A stretch of 64,000 nucleotides of DNA from Alistipes sp. (GCA_017416915.1 JAFQAN010000028.1:24130-88129); one strand, 5' to 3'; positions 24,299 through 32,596 are shown, numbered from the stretch's first letter. Program-made: numbers and translations. The notes: a model not told the origin generated them from the sequence alone.

Positions 24299-26752
24299 AT
24301 GACACTAAAACTCAGATTGCAGTATAATACCCACTATGGCGAGGAGCTATACGTGGTATTGGGTGGCGACCGCGAGAAGGCGTATGCTATGCACTACGCT
24401 GGCGAGGGTTGGTGGGAGGCAGCCGTAAAGGTGGCCACTACCGAGCTTCTGTATCGCTACGAGGTACGCCGTGAGGGTGGCGTGGTACGCCGCGAGTGGG
24501 GTGCTAAGCACCATCTTCTTCTCGATAAGAGGTGTGGCGATGTGCGCGTAGAGGACCGTTGGAGCGATATGCCCTCGGACCGTTCGTTCCGCTCGTCGAT
24601 GTTTACCGATGGCGTCTTTGCCCGCACTAAGGCTAAGAGAGCGCAGGCAATAGCCCCCGATACACTCACCATACGTGCCGAGATTGGCGTTGTACGCCCC
24701 AACCAAAGTGTGGTATTGGTCGGCGACGGCAAGGCTCTCGGCAACTGGGATGTAAAGAGGGGTGTTAAGCTCGCCGACGGCGAGGCTCCCGTATGGAGCG
24801 TACGCATCAAGGCTCCCAAGGCGCCGTTTGCCTACAAGTTTGTCATCGTTGATGACGCTACCGACGAGGTGTGTGCTTGGCAGTCGGGCGACAACTACTA
24901 CTCGGCCCTCAGCGTAGCCGAGGGCGAGGCTGTGGTAATCAACCTCTTGCGTCCCCACTTCGACATCGCGCCGTGGCGTGGTGCGGGTGTGGCTATCCCC
25001 GTATTCTCGTTGCGCTCTACGAAGAGCTTTGGCGTGGGCGAGTTCCACGACTTGCGCCTTATGGTCGATTGGGCAGCTATGACGGGTCAGTCAATCATTC
25101 AGATTCTGCCTATCAACGATACCACGATGACGCGCACTTGGCAAGACTCATACCCCTACAATGCCAACTCTACCTTTGCGCTGCATCCTCAGTTCCTGCA
25201 CCTCCCCGCCGTGGGCAGACTCAAAGATAGGGCTAAGCAAGAGGCGTTCGACAAGCTCGGCAAGGAGCTTAACGCCCTGCCACAGATAGACTACGAGCGC
25301 GTGAACAACGCCAAGGAGGAGTTCCTACACGCCATCTTCGAGGAGCAGGGTAGCAAGACCCTCGCATCGAAGGAGTTTAAGGCGTTCGTGGCCTCTAACG
25401 AGGAGTGGCTGCGTCCCTACGCCGTCTTCTGCGCCTTGCGCGATGAGAAGCACACTCCCGACTTCTCGACGTGGGGTACGTGGGCGAAATATACCAAGGC
25501 TAAGGTTGCTAAGTACGAGAAGGAGCATCCTATGGATGTGGCTTACCACTACTTCGTGCAGTACCACCTCTCGCGTCAGCTACGCGATGCCCGCGACTAT
25601 GCACACTCTAAGGGCGTGGTGTTGAAGGGCGATATTCCTATCGGCATCTCGCGTACGTCGGTCGATGCGTGGGTATATCCCGAACTCTTCAATATGGACT
25701 CGTCGGCAGGCGCTCCACCCGATGACTTCTCGGTTATGGGTCAGAACTGGGGCTTCCCGACATACAACTGGGCAAAGATGGCAGAGGATGGCTATGCGTG
25801 GTGGAAGGCGCGCTTTATGAAGATGGCAGAGTACTTCGACGCCTACCGCATCGACCATATCCTCGGTTTCTTCCGCATCTGGGAGATACCTCTCGACGCC
25901 GTAAATGCACTTCTTGGACGCTTCAACCCTGCGCTACCTTATAGCTACGACGAGCTGTCGGCATACGGCTTCCACTTCGACGGTGGCTGGCACGTGGGCG
26001 ACATTAAGCAGACCGATAACGTACTCTTCGTCGAGGATAAGTTGCAGAAGGGCAAGTATCATCCCCGCATCTCGGCACAATCTACCGACTGCTACCGTTG
26101 GCTCTCGGACGACCAAAAGGATGCCTACAACCGCCTCTACAACGACTTCTTCTATCGTCGCCATAACGACTTCTGGAAGCAAGAGGCACTGCGCAAGCTG
26201 CCCCCGCTGATTGAGAGTACGGGTATGTTGGTATGTGGCGAGGACCTCGGTATGATACCCGACTGCGTACCCTCGGTGATGGCGTCGGAGCAGATTCTTG
26301 CACTGGAAATTCAGCGTATGCCCAAAGACCCGAAGGTGGAGTTCGGCTCAACGTACGACTACCCCTACTTGTCGGTATGTACCACGGGTACTCACGATAT
26401 GAACCCGCTACGTGCCTGGTGGGAGGAGGATAGAGGCGTTACACAGCGCTTCTACAACTATGTGCTTGGCGCGTGGGGCGAAGCACCCTACTTCTGCGAG
26501 CCGTGGATATGTGAGCAGGTGGTGGCTATGCACCTCAAATCGCCCGCTATGCTCACCATCCTGCCGTGGCAGGACTGGGTAGCTATGGATGGCACGCTGC
26601 GCCGCGAGAACCCCAACGAGGAGCGTATCAACGTACCCGCCAACTCGCGACACTACTGGCGTTATCGTATGCACCTAACCCTCGAAGAGCTGCTTACAGC
26701 CGACGAGCTTAACAAGATGATACGTCATAAAATCGCCGAGTCGGGTCGCTAA
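24299..26752 (+). CDS. malQ: 4-alpha-glucanotransferase with N-terminal starch-binding modules
   Basis: 817 residues. Two CBM20-like beta domains (about 1-105 and 115-225, the second with VVLVGDGKALGNWDVKRG) precede a GH77 catalytic domain of the DPE2 type. Landmarks are GVGEFHDLRLMVDWAA, NSTFALHPQ, GDIPIGISR, the nucleophile region YFDAYRIDHILGFFRIWEI (Asp), VCGEDLGMIPDCVP (acid/base Glu) and STYDYPYLSVCTTGTHDM (third Asp). The enzyme moves glucan segments between maltodextrins or to glycogen in the cytoplasm; there is no signal peptide. Confidence 0.95.
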   Translation: MTLKLRLQYNTHYGEELYVVLGGDREKAYAMHYAGEGWWEAAVKVATTELLYRYEVRREGGVVRREWGAKHHLLLDKRCGDVRVEDRWSDMPSDRSFRSSMFTDGVFARTKAKRAQAIAPDTLTIRAEIGVVRPNQSVVLVGDGKALGNWDVKRGVKLADGEAPVWSVRIKAPKAPFAYKFVIVDDATDEVCAWQSGDNYYSALSVAEGEAVVINLLRPHFDIAPWRGAGVAIPVFSLRSTKSFGVGEFHDLRLMVDWAAMTGQSIIQILPINDTTMTRTWQDSYPYNANSTFALHPQFLHLPAVGRLKDRAKQEAFDKLGKELNALPQIDYERVNNAKEEFLHAIFEEQGSKTLASKEFKAFVASNEEWLRPYAVFCALRDEKHTPDFSTWGTWAKYTKAKVAKYEKEHPMDVAYHYFVQYHLSRQLRDARDYAHSKGVVLKGDIPIGISRTSVDAWVYPELFNMDSSAGAPPDDFSVMGQNWGFPTYNWAKMAEDGYAWWKARFMKMAEYFDAYRIDHILGFFRIWEIPLDAVNALLGRFNPALPYSYDELSAYGFHFDGGWHVGDIKQTDNVLFVEDKLQKGKYHPRISAQSTDCYRWLSDDQKDAYNRLYNDFFYRRHNDFWKQEALRKLPPLIESTGMLVCGEDLGMIPDCVPSVMASEQILALEIQRMPKDPKVEFGSTYDYPYLSVCTTGTHDMNPLRAWWEEDRGVTQRFYNYVLGAWGEAPYFCEPWICEQVVAMHLKSPAMLTILPWQDWVAMDGTLRRENPNEERINVPANSRHYWRYRMHLTLEELLTADELNKMIRHKIAESGR

Positions 26753-26810
26753 CTAAGGATAAGCTACAAAGAGTAAGGGCGCAAGACCTAAGTCCAGCGC
26801 CCTTGCTTAG

Positions 26811-26882
26811 TAGCCCCGAAAGGATTCGAACCTTCATCGTAAGAACCGGAATCTTAAATTCTATCCATTGAACTACGGAGCC
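26811..26882 (-). tRNA. tRNA-Arg (CCG)
   Basis: A 72-nt cloverleaf on the minus strand. The acceptor stem begins GGCTCCG, the D stem is GTTC/GAAT, the anticodon stem TAAGA/TCTTA encloses TTCCGGT with anticodon CCG, and the T arm is GAAGG-TTCGAAT-CCTTT. CCA is not encoded. Confidence 0.92.
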
Positions 26883-26888
26883 GTTGTG

Positions 26889-26896
26889 CAAAGATA
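26889..26896 (-). promoter_or_regulatory. -7 box of the tRNA-Arg gene
   Basis: TATCTTTG on the minus strand ends 6 bp before the first tRNA base. A matching -33 was not found. Confidence 0.5.
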
Positions 26897-26950
26897 CATC
26901 TTTTTTTGCGAATACGGCATAGACATCAACCAATTTTAGATAAAAAGGCT

Positions 26951-27904
26951 ATGAGCAATCTTCTGACGATAGTGTGGGACTGGGACCCTACGTTTATAAT
27001 GGTTGGCGAACTGGATATTCGCTGGTATGGTCTTATGTGGGCTGTGGGCATACTCCTTGCCGAGCGTGTCATATCGCATATATGCAAGCACGAGGGGCTG
27101 CCACAGAGTACCGTAGAGTCGGCGTTTATATGGATTGTCCTCGGCACGTTTATCGGTGCGCGTGTGGGACACTGCCTCTTCTACGAACCCGAAACCTACC
27201 TCCCCGAGCCGTGGCGTATCATCACCGATATTCGTGATGGCGGTATGGCGAGCCACGGAGCCACCATCGGCATTTTGCTGGGTATCTGGATATTTGTGCG
27301 CCGCAACCACCTACCCTTCGTTTGGGGTATTGACCGCATCGGCATTGTAGCACCCTTGGCTGGCGCTATCATCCGCTTCGGCAACCTCTTCAACTCGGAG
27401 ATTGTCGGTAAGCCTTCGGATTTGCCGTGGGCATTTCAGTTTGTGCGCCACGATGCACCTCGTGCCTTTGTCGAGTATGGCGGCGATGTTCCCGCCTCGC
27501 TTCTTGCCGAGATACCTGCACGACACCCCGCCCAGCTATACGAGGCGTTGTGCTACCTTGCCACCTTCGCTCTGCTTATGTGGATGTACTATAAGCGCGA
27601 CTTGGGACGTCGCCGTCCAGGACTGCTCTTCGGCGTGGCGATGATTGGCATCTTCCTCACACGCTTCTTCATCGAGTTTTTGAAGGAGCGTCAGGTGGAG
27701 TTCGAGGAGGCTATGACTCTCGATATGGGTCAGTGGCTCAGCCTGCCCTTTATACTCCTGGGTATCGTTATGATAGTACGTGCTATGCGCCGTCCTGTGG
27801 TGGGTAATTTAGACGCCGTTGTGGAGTACGCCAATAGCTGCTATGCCGCAGAGAGTAAGGCGAAAGAGAATAAAGCCAAGCGCGATGCAAAACGCCGTAA
27901 ATAA
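26951..27904 (+). CDS. lgt: prolipoprotein diacylglyceryl transferase
   Basis: A 317-residue, multi-spanning inner-membrane enzyme that attaches diacylglycerol to the lipobox cysteine of prolipoproteins, the first step of lipoprotein maturation. Visible signatures are RWYGLMWAVGILLAE, GTFIGARVGHCLFYEP (Arg and His of the active region), DGGMASHGA, FGNLFNSEIVG (the conserved Asn-rich signature) and ARHPAQLYEALCYL (conserved His/Gln/Tyr). The start at 26951 precedes the first conserved helix. The long list of lipoproteins in this window would be its substrates. The HU/SPOR gene starts inside its 3' end. Confidence 0.95.
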   Translation: MSNLLTIVWDWDPTFIMVGELDIRWYGLMWAVGILLAERVISHICKHEGLPQSTVESAFIWIVLGTFIGARVGHCLFYEPETYLPEPWRIITDIRDGGMASHGATIGILLGIWIFVRRNHLPFVWGIDRIGIVAPLAGAIIRFGNLFNSEIVGKPSDLPWAFQFVRHDAPRAFVEYGGDVPASLLAEIPARHPAQLYEALCYLATFALLMWMYYKRDLGRRRPGLLFGVAMIGIFLTRFFIEFLKERQVEFEEAMTLDMGQWLSLPFILLGIVMIVRAMRRPVVGNLDAVVEYANSCYAAESKAKENKAKRDAKRRK

Positions 27905-28793
27905 CCTTATTTATAATACGCTCACCGCAGAGCGTAGGGTAGTGCTGCCTACTGTTGGCACGCTACAACTATGCCATCTTCCCGCCTCGATGTCAGGCAG
28001 TAGGGTGGTCCCACCTTGCTGTGTGGTTGAGTTTAGTAGCTCTACGAGTGGTCGTACAATTGTAGATGTTATCGCCCAGAGCGCCTCTATCTCAATGGAG
28101 GATGCTGAGGATATATACCGCCGTTGGTTGGATAGGTCGCGCAATGGCGATGATGTCGTCATCGAGGGTGTCGGCACGCTGCGCCATAAGAGCTTTACGA
28201 CAGATAGTGCGCTCCTTGCCGCATTAAACCCCGAGGGCGATAAGCCGCTACGTCTGCGCCGACGTCGTAGTAAGCTACCGTGGCTGATATTACTTGTCGT
28301 GCTGCTGCTTGGCGTCGCTGCTGGCGCATACCTCTACCTCTCAAAAGAGGGTAATGCAGAGCCTACAACGCACCTTACAACGCCTACGGAGACGCTAACC
28401 GAGCCTATTGAGGTTGCAGAGCCTGCCAATAGTGTCGAAGTTGTGGATGAGAGCGTTGATGTGCCGACTGTGCCGACTGAGCCAACTGAAACCGTTGTCG
28501 AGATACCCGCACCCGAGGAGGTTGCGGCAGATAATCTGCCCTGGACGGAGCGTGATGATTTGCGCCATTGGGTCGTTGTCGGCAGCTACTCTACGGAGCA
28601 GAACGCTAAACGTGCTATGCGCGACATTATCGCTAAAAATGAGGATGTTACGTGCGATATATTCAAGCTCGGCTCGATGTATGCCGTAGCAGCCTTTGCC
28701 TCGTCAGACCACGCTGAATGTGAGGAGTTTGTACGCAGCCACCGCAAGGAGTTTAAGCAGGCGTGGATACATACTCCAAAACGCTTCAAATAA
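27885..28793 (+). CDS. HU-like domain, membrane helix and SPOR domain protein
   Basis: 302 residues. The N-terminus (about 1-110) has the CCDC81-type prokaryotic HU fold: MQNAVNNLIYNTLTAERRVVLPTVGTL and VVIEGVGTLRHKSF. One membrane helix lies at about 127-151 (LPWLILLVVLLLGVAAGAYLYL), then a Pro/Thr/Glu linker, then a SPOR domain (HWVVVGSYSTEQNAKRAMRDI) that binds denuded peptidoglycan at division sites. This HU-TM-SPOR layout is common in Bacteroidetes and suggests a link between envelope and division or nucleoid. It overlaps lgt by 20 bp in another frame. ATG 27885 is chosen; an extended start at 27819 would lie within lgt. Confidence 0.85.
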   Translation: MQNAVNNLIYNTLTAERRVVLPTVGTLQLCHLPASMSGSRVVPPCCVVEFSSSTSGRTIVDVIAQSASISMEDAEDIYRRWLDRSRNGDDVVIEGVGTLRHKSFTTDSALLAALNPEGDKPLRLRRRRSKLPWLILLVVLLLGVAAGAYLYLSKEGNAEPTTHLTTPTETLTEPIEVAEPANSVEVVDESVDVPTVPTEPTETVVEIPAPEEVAADNLPWTERDDLRHWVVVGSYSTEQNAKRAMRDIIAKNEDVTCDIFKLGSMYAVAAFASSDHAECEEFVRSHRKEFKQAWIHTPKRFK

Positions 28794-28803
28794 CGAGTTG
28801 TAG

Positions 28804-29283
28804 ATGACACTTTATCAACGACTTAACGCCATTATTGATGTGCTTTATGTAGCACCCGCACGTAGGGTAGTACCCCGCGAGCTTTTTGGCTATGCGGTAT
28901 GTGGAGCTACCAATATGGCGCTTGATACGTTGTGGTACTATATCATATATCACTACATTGTTGCTGAGAGGTTTATCGACTTGGGCGTTGTGGTTATGTC
29001 GCCACATATCGCCTCGCTGTTTGTTGTATTTCCGATTACCTTTTTCACGGGCTTTTGGCTCAATAGATATGTCGCTTTCAGGGCTACGGAGTATAGCGGT
29101 CTTCGACAGCTTGTGCGTTATGCGCTCACGGTCGTCGGCTCAGTCGTTCTGAACTATGTATGTATGAAGCTCTTTGTTGAACACCTCGATATATGGCCAA
29201 CACCCTCTAAGATGCTTACCACGGCAATATCGGCTGTTTATAGCTTCCTCGCCGCCAAGTTCTACACCTTCCGAAGGAGGTAA
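28804..29283 (+). CDS. GtrA-family membrane protein
   Basis: 159 residues with four membrane helices, matching GtrA: ELFGYAVCGATNMALDTLWYY at the first helix, FPITFFTGFWLNRYVAFR with the conserved Asn-Arg after the second or third, and FLAAKFYTFRRR at the end. GtrA proteins are thought to move polyprenyl-linked sugars across the inner membrane for O-antigen, teichoic acid or arabinogalactan modification. It starts 10 bp after the SPOR gene, so probably the last gene of that run. No glycosyltransferase partner lies near. Confidence 0.88.
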   Translation: MTLYQRLNAIIDVLYVAPARRVVPRELFGYAVCGATNMALDTLWYYIIYHYIVAERFIDLGVVVMSPHIASLFVVFPITFFTGFWLNRYVAFRATEYSGLRQLVRYALTVVGSVVLNYVCMKLFVEHLDIWPTPSKMLTTAISAVYSFLAAKFYTFRRR

Positions 29284-29333
29284 TCCGCACACGCCTGTAC
29301 GACCGCCACCCATCGTATCGTATTATGACATCG

Positions 29334-29397
29334 CGATTGGTGCTATGTTAGTTGCGTCGTTGCACGACCTCTCGTCAAGCTGCAACTATGCAACGCA
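29334..29397 (+). repeat. 64-bp direct repeat, copy 1
   Basis: Identical over 64 bases to 29466-29529. It can fold on itself: GTTGC pairs with GCAAC and GTTGCA with TGCAAC around a central loop. Confidence 0.9.
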
Positions 29398-29465
29398 TAT
29401 AAGACCGATTGTGTCAGCCGCCAGCCGTTTAGTCGTACAGCACTAAATAGTTGTATTATCCGTCT

Positions 29466-29529
29466 CGATTGGTGCTATGTTAGTTGCGTCGTTGCACGAC
29501 CTCTCGTCAAGCTGCAACTATGCAACGCA
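29466..29529 (+). repeat. 64-bp direct repeat, copy 2
   Basis: Second identical copy, 132 bp downstream of the first in the same orientation. Confidence 0.9.
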
Positions 29530-29903
29530 ACAATTATACTCGATAATTAGTGGCGATATGCCCCTGTAATACATATTATGTTAAAATTGTACCGATATTA
29601 GCGATTCCTGAGTTACTTCACAAATTGCGTGTCAAGTGATATTACGGATAGATGAGTTACTTAACAAACTACATTTAGCTCCTCAGTATATTCGGCGAGT
29701 ATTGTGTGTGTTTGCTTGCAAATTACATATTATATTAATGTTATATATAAATGTGTTGCATAGCTAATTACCCGTTGTCCCTCAGTATATCGGTCAATTT
29801 GTTGCCTGCTAATTGTTTGTCATACCTCAATGTTACTTTTGTATATGCGTTACTATGCTTATTGCTTATCACGCCTCAATATTGCTCTCGGAACTAAACA
29901 TAC

Positions 29904-29995
29904 AGCACTCTATACTCTATACTCTATACTCTTTGCTTTGTACGCCATTTCTACTCTGTACTCTATACTCAGTACTCTTTGCTTTGTACGCCATT
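29904..29995 (+). repeat. tandem repeat of a 46-bp unit
   Basis: Two units. A 22-bp block beginning ACTCTTTGCTTTG is identical at 29928-29949 and 29974-29995, and the rest of each unit consists of CTCTATA-type heptamers. Confidence 0.8.
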
Positions 29996-30075
29996 CCCTA
30001 CTCCCCTCCCTCTCACGATTTAACATAATGTAAATATTACGACATTTATTTGTATATTAGTGTAACTAACAAATA

Positions 30076-30102
30076 GTGCAAGACCCCATAGAGGTCTTGC
30101 AC
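30076..30102 (+). terminator. perfect hairpin, terminator or leader structure
   Basis: GTGCAAGACC (30076-30085) pairs with GGTCTTGCAC (30093-30102) around a 7-nt loop. No T-run follows, so it may equally be a 5' structure of the small frame at 30123. Confidence 0.5.
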
Positions 30103-30122
30103 ACAATAACATACACTAAAAT

Positions 30123-30269
30123 ATGCGTACAATCAAGAACAAGGGAAGCCGTTCATTAAGGCTTTCTACCGATGAAATTATTAGCTCAGTTATTGTCCCT
30201 TTCCGCGAGAAGCTGAGACCCTGCAATAAACTCATCTCTATTGGCTCAACCCGTAGTACAAGAGAATAA
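30123..30269 (+). CDS. possible 48-residue basic peptide
   Basis: ATG 30123 to TAA 30269. The product starts MRTIKNKGSRSLRLSTDE and is basic, with no signal peptide or known motif. It starts 20 bp after the perfect hairpin, and a weak -7-like TATATTAG lies near 30053. Codon use is not distinctive. It may be a fragment of a larger lost gene. Confidence 0.25.
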   Translation: MRTIKNKGSRSLRLSTDEIISSVIVPFREKLRPCNKLISIGSTRSTRE

Positions 30270-30310
30270 TATTATTGGGTGGATACGAATATGAGCGCGC
30301 CAGTAAACAA

Positions 30311-30331
30311 GTCCCCCTTTGTCAAAGGGGG
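30311..30331. repeat. CCCCCTTTG palindrome
   Basis: TCCCCCTTT and AAAGGGGGA form a 9-bp stem with a 3-nt loop. Elements of this wording recur between genes in many bacterial genomes; here it may act as a rho-independent stop. Confidence 0.5.
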
Positions 30332-30361
30332 ATTTAGAGGGAATGTAAATACTGATTCACG

Positions 30362-30387
30362 AAAAAAGGAGAGCCAAAGCTCTCCTT
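30362..30387 (-). terminator. tRNA-Lys terminator
   Basis: AGGAGAGC pairs with GCTCTCCT around a 4-nt loop, and on the minus strand a run of six T follows. It lies about 9 bp after the tRNA end. Confidence 0.85.
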
Positions 30388-30395
30388 TATTTCCG

Positions 30396-30468
30396 TGAAT
30401 CCGCCGGGGCTCGAACCCGGGACCCCAACATTAAAAGTGTTGTGCTCTACCGACTGAGCTACGGATTC
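30396..30468 (-). tRNA. tRNA-Lys (TTT)
   Basis: 73 nt on the minus strand. The acceptor GAATCCG/CGGATTC pairs fully, the D arm has GCTC/GAGC, the anticodon stem CAACA/TGTTG encloses CTTTTAA with anticodon TTT, and the T loop is TTCGAGC. CCA is not encoded. Confidence 0.95.
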
Positions 30469-30499
30469 TCCGAGCCAAAGACTTTCGTGTTTGGTGGTG

Positions 30500-30530
30500 C
30501 AAAGATAATCAATATTTTTATTTTACCAAA
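30500..30530 (-). promoter_or_regulatory. tRNA-Lys promoter
   Basis: On the minus strand TTTG (30530-30527), a 19-bp spacer and TATCTTTG (30507-30500). It is a near-ideal match to the Bacteroidetes consensus. Confidence 0.75.
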
Positions 30531-30573
30531 ATAGTACGCCAAAATATTGTAAAACAAACTGTATAATGGAGAT

Positions 30574-31065
30574 TTACCCCATTGGCTCCGATATATCGGC
30601 TACCGTGGCGCGAACATAGCCTATAAGGTCGTTAGGAGCAATGGCAATCTGCAAGCCACGGACCCCCGCGCTAATATATATACGCGGATGCTCCAACGAT
30701 GTCGAATGTATGTATGTCGGGAACGGCTTGCGCATACCTATTGGCGAGCAACCGCCTCGTATATAGCCCGTTGTGGGTAGCAACTCCTTCATCGCTATAA
30801 GCTCAGCCCACTTATTCCCAGACACCTTAGCCGCCGCTTTGAGGTTTACCTCGTGGTCGCCAGGTATGACGCATACGAAGCACCCATTACGGTCGCCACG
30901 AAGCACCAACGTCTTAAATACCGTTGCTATATCCTCGCCCAGCTCCTCGGCAACGTGCGTAGCGGCAAGGTTACTCTCATCCACCGTATATGGCACAAGC
31001 TCATAGGCAATCTTCGCCTTATCTAATAGGCGCGCAGCGTTGGTCTTCTCTATCTTTTTAGCCAT
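30574..31065 (-). CDS. ybaK: Cys-tRNA(Pro)/Cys-tRNA(Cys) deacylase YbaK
   Basis: A 163-residue trans-editing enzyme that hydrolyses mischarged Cys-tRNA(Pro). The INS-superfamily fold is seen from KTNAARLLDKAKIAYELVPY through TVFKTLVLRGDRNGCFVCVIPGDHEVNLKAAAK (split; conserved Lys in FKTL and the GDHEVNL strand) to YIRGGCSPIGMRKPFPTYI (conserved GGxSPxG loop) and SAGVRGLQIAIAPNDL near the end. The length is typical. It stands alone, divergent from the SDR gene with 51 bp between starts. Confidence 0.93.
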   Translation of the reverse strand: MAKKIEKTNAARLLDKAKIAYELVPYTVDESNLAATHVAEELGEDIATVFKTLVLRGDRNGCFVCVIPGDHEVNLKAAAKVSGNKWAELIAMKELLPTTGYIRGGCSPIGMRKPFPTYIHSTSLEHPRIYISAGVRGLQIAIAPNDLIGYVRATVADISEPMG

Positions 31066-31104
31066 AATATTGCGTAATCATTACAATCGTTAAACAAAAT
31101 AGTA

Positions 31105-31112
31105 TATCTTTG
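31105..31112 (+). promoter_or_regulatory. -7 box directly before the SDR start codon
   Basis: TATCTTTG ends only 4 bp before ATG 31117, so the mRNA would start at or next to the start codon. A clear -33 was not found. Confidence 0.5.
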
Positions 31113-31116
31113 CACT

Positions 31117-31908
31117 ATGAGTTATGCGCTAATCACAGGAGCATCATCAGGCATCGGTCGCCACTACGCCACAGAGCTTGCCTCGCGTGGCTATGACATT
31201 ATTGCCATAAGCAATCAGCCTGAGGCTCTCGCCACGCTTGCTGAGCAGATAGGCTCAAACCTTCGCCGCAAGGTGGTAACCATAGCCTGCGACCTTACCG
31301 AGGAGTGTGCTGCACAGCGCATCTTTGACCGTTGTGTAGCCGAGGGTTACGACGTCGAGATAGTGGTCTGCAACGCTGGTATGCTTCTCTTCTCTACACT
31401 CACAGCTACCCCGCCATCACAGCTTGCGAAAATCATAGCGCTACACTGCACTACGACCACACTTCTATGCCGATTATTCGGCGAGCAGATGAAGGGGCTA
31501 CGCCGTGGCAGAATACTCGTAATGTCCTCGGCGACAGCGTGGCTACCCTACCCCACAATCGCTCACTATGGCGCGACAAAGGCCTACCTCAAAAACTTTG
31601 CATCGTCGCTATGGTATGAGCTGCGTCCCTACGGCATAAGCGTAACCGCGGTATATCCTGGCGCTGTCGATACGCCACTCTACTCGCTCGACGACAAGGT
31701 GCGTAGGCGTCTGCGTATGTTTGGCATTATGACACCGCCCGAAAAACTTGCTCGTCAGGCAATTAGGGCAATGATGCGTGGTCGCCGTCGTCTTGTGCCT
31801 GGCATCTTCACTAAGCTTGTCGTGGCGTTATGCTCGCTACTTCCAGCGCGACTACTCTACCCTATTCTGCGTATAGCTCCTATACGCCGTCTATTGGAGC
31901 GCATCTGA
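31117..31908 (+). CDS. short-chain dehydrogenase/reductase
   Basis: A 263-residue NAD(P)-dependent oxidoreductase. Cofactor loop TGASSGIGRHYA (7-18), ACDLTEE, the NAG motif in VVCNAGMLL, catalytic Ser in VMSSATAWL and the YGATK pair (Tyr and Lys, about 154-158), then YPGAVDTPLY. The last 40 residues are hydrophobic and basic (LVVALCSLLPARLLYPILRIAPIRRLL), suggesting membrane association. This recalls 3-ketosphinganine reductases and DltE-like SDRs acting on lipids. The substrate is unknown. Confidence 0.85.
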   Translation: MSYALITGASSGIGRHYATELASRGYDIIAISNQPEALATLAEQIGSNLRRKVVTIACDLTEECAAQRIFDRCVAEGYDVEIVVCNAGMLLFSTLTATPPSQLAKIIALHCTTTTLLCRLFGEQMKGLRRGRILVMSSATAWLPYPTIAHYGATKAYLKNFASSLWYELRPYGISVTAVYPGAVDTPLYSLDDKVRRRLRMFGIMTPPEKLARQAIRAMMRGRRRLVPGIFTKLVVALCSLLPARLLYPILRIAPIRRLLERI

Positions 31909-31912
31909 TAGA

Positions 31913-32575
31913 CTACGCCTCGACCAACTCGCGTAGCTGCTCAACCGTAATATCGCGGAAGTCATTGATAATCAGGTCGGCATCGGTATTTTCAAGAAAC
32001 ACTCTATCGAACGTCGTAGCCAGCGCCACAACCTTCATTCCAGCCCTCTTTGCCGCCTCAATACCCGCTTCGGCATCCTCAAATACGACGCACTCATCGG
32101 CGCTAAGACCGAGCTTCGCGGCGGCTGTAAGGTATATCTCGGGGTCGGGCTTGCAGCGTGTAACCTCGTCTCCTGCGACGGTAGCCTCGAAGTAGCGGCG
32201 TATATCACATTTATCGAGTACGAAATCGACATTTGCCTTATACCCCGACGACCCTACGGCGCAGCGCAGCCCCGCCTTGGCACTATCCGCCAAAAACGCC
32301 AATAGACCCGCCTGCGGCTCAATTATCGGGGCGTATATCTCGCGATAGATAGCCTCCTTCTCGTAGCCGAGCTGACGGATGCCTACGCGCTCAACAATAT
32401 CGGCAGGCATAAGCTCGCCCATAATGTCGTCGTTGCCCTTACCAAACACGCGGCTAAGTTCGTCAAAGGTGCGCTCTACACCGTAGCGGCGAAAAAACTC
32501 AGCAAACGCCTGACGGTGAATTTCGAGGTTATTGACCAGCACACCGTCCATATCGAAGAGAATAGCTTTTAGCAT
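31913..32575 (-). CDS. HAD hydrolase, beta-phosphoglucomutase-like
   Basis: 220 residues. Motif I is FDMDGVLVNN (nucleophile and acid Asp), motif II VGSSGYKANV (Ser), the motif III lysine is in RCKPDPEIYL, and motif IV is CVVFEDAEAGIEAAKRAG. The cap domain lies at about 17-85. The DMDGV and KPDPE layout fits subfamily IA3 sugar phosphatases and phosphoglucomutases. ATG 32575 lies at the conserved LKAILFD; an extension to 32689 crosses the promoter region and is rejected. It is convergent with the SDR gene, only 4 bp apart. Confidence 0.9.
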   Translation of the reverse strand: MLKAILFDMDGVLVNNLEIHRQAFAEFFRRYGVERTFDELSRVFGKGNDDIMGELMPADIVERVGIRQLGYEKEAIYREIYAPIIEPQAGLLAFLADSAKAGLRCAVGSSGYKANVDFVLDKCDIRRYFEATVAGDEVTRCKPDPEIYLTAAAKLGLSADECVVFEDAEAGIEAAKRAGMKVVALATTFDRVFLENTDADLIINDFRDITVEQLRELVEA

Positions 32576-32596
32576 AATATCCGTTTTTAACCTACG

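Larger units (their letters stand above)
29284..30122. other. repeat-rich stretch without a recognisable gene
   Basis: It contains the two 64-bp repeats, an AT-rich part with a half-repeated CCTCAGTATAT motif, a 46-bp tandem repeat and the hairpin at 30076. The only open frame of size, from 29813, is made from the tandem CTCTATA units and is not believed. Confidence 0.7.

Noticed and set aside
29813-30033. Two open frames of about 70 codons in the tandem repeat region
   Set aside because: They are translations of CTCTATA units in two frames, with no start signal or protein-like composition.
29284-30122. A CRISPR array in the repeat-rich stretch
   Set aside because: Only two 64-bp copies with one spacing and no cas genes; the repeats are too long and too few.
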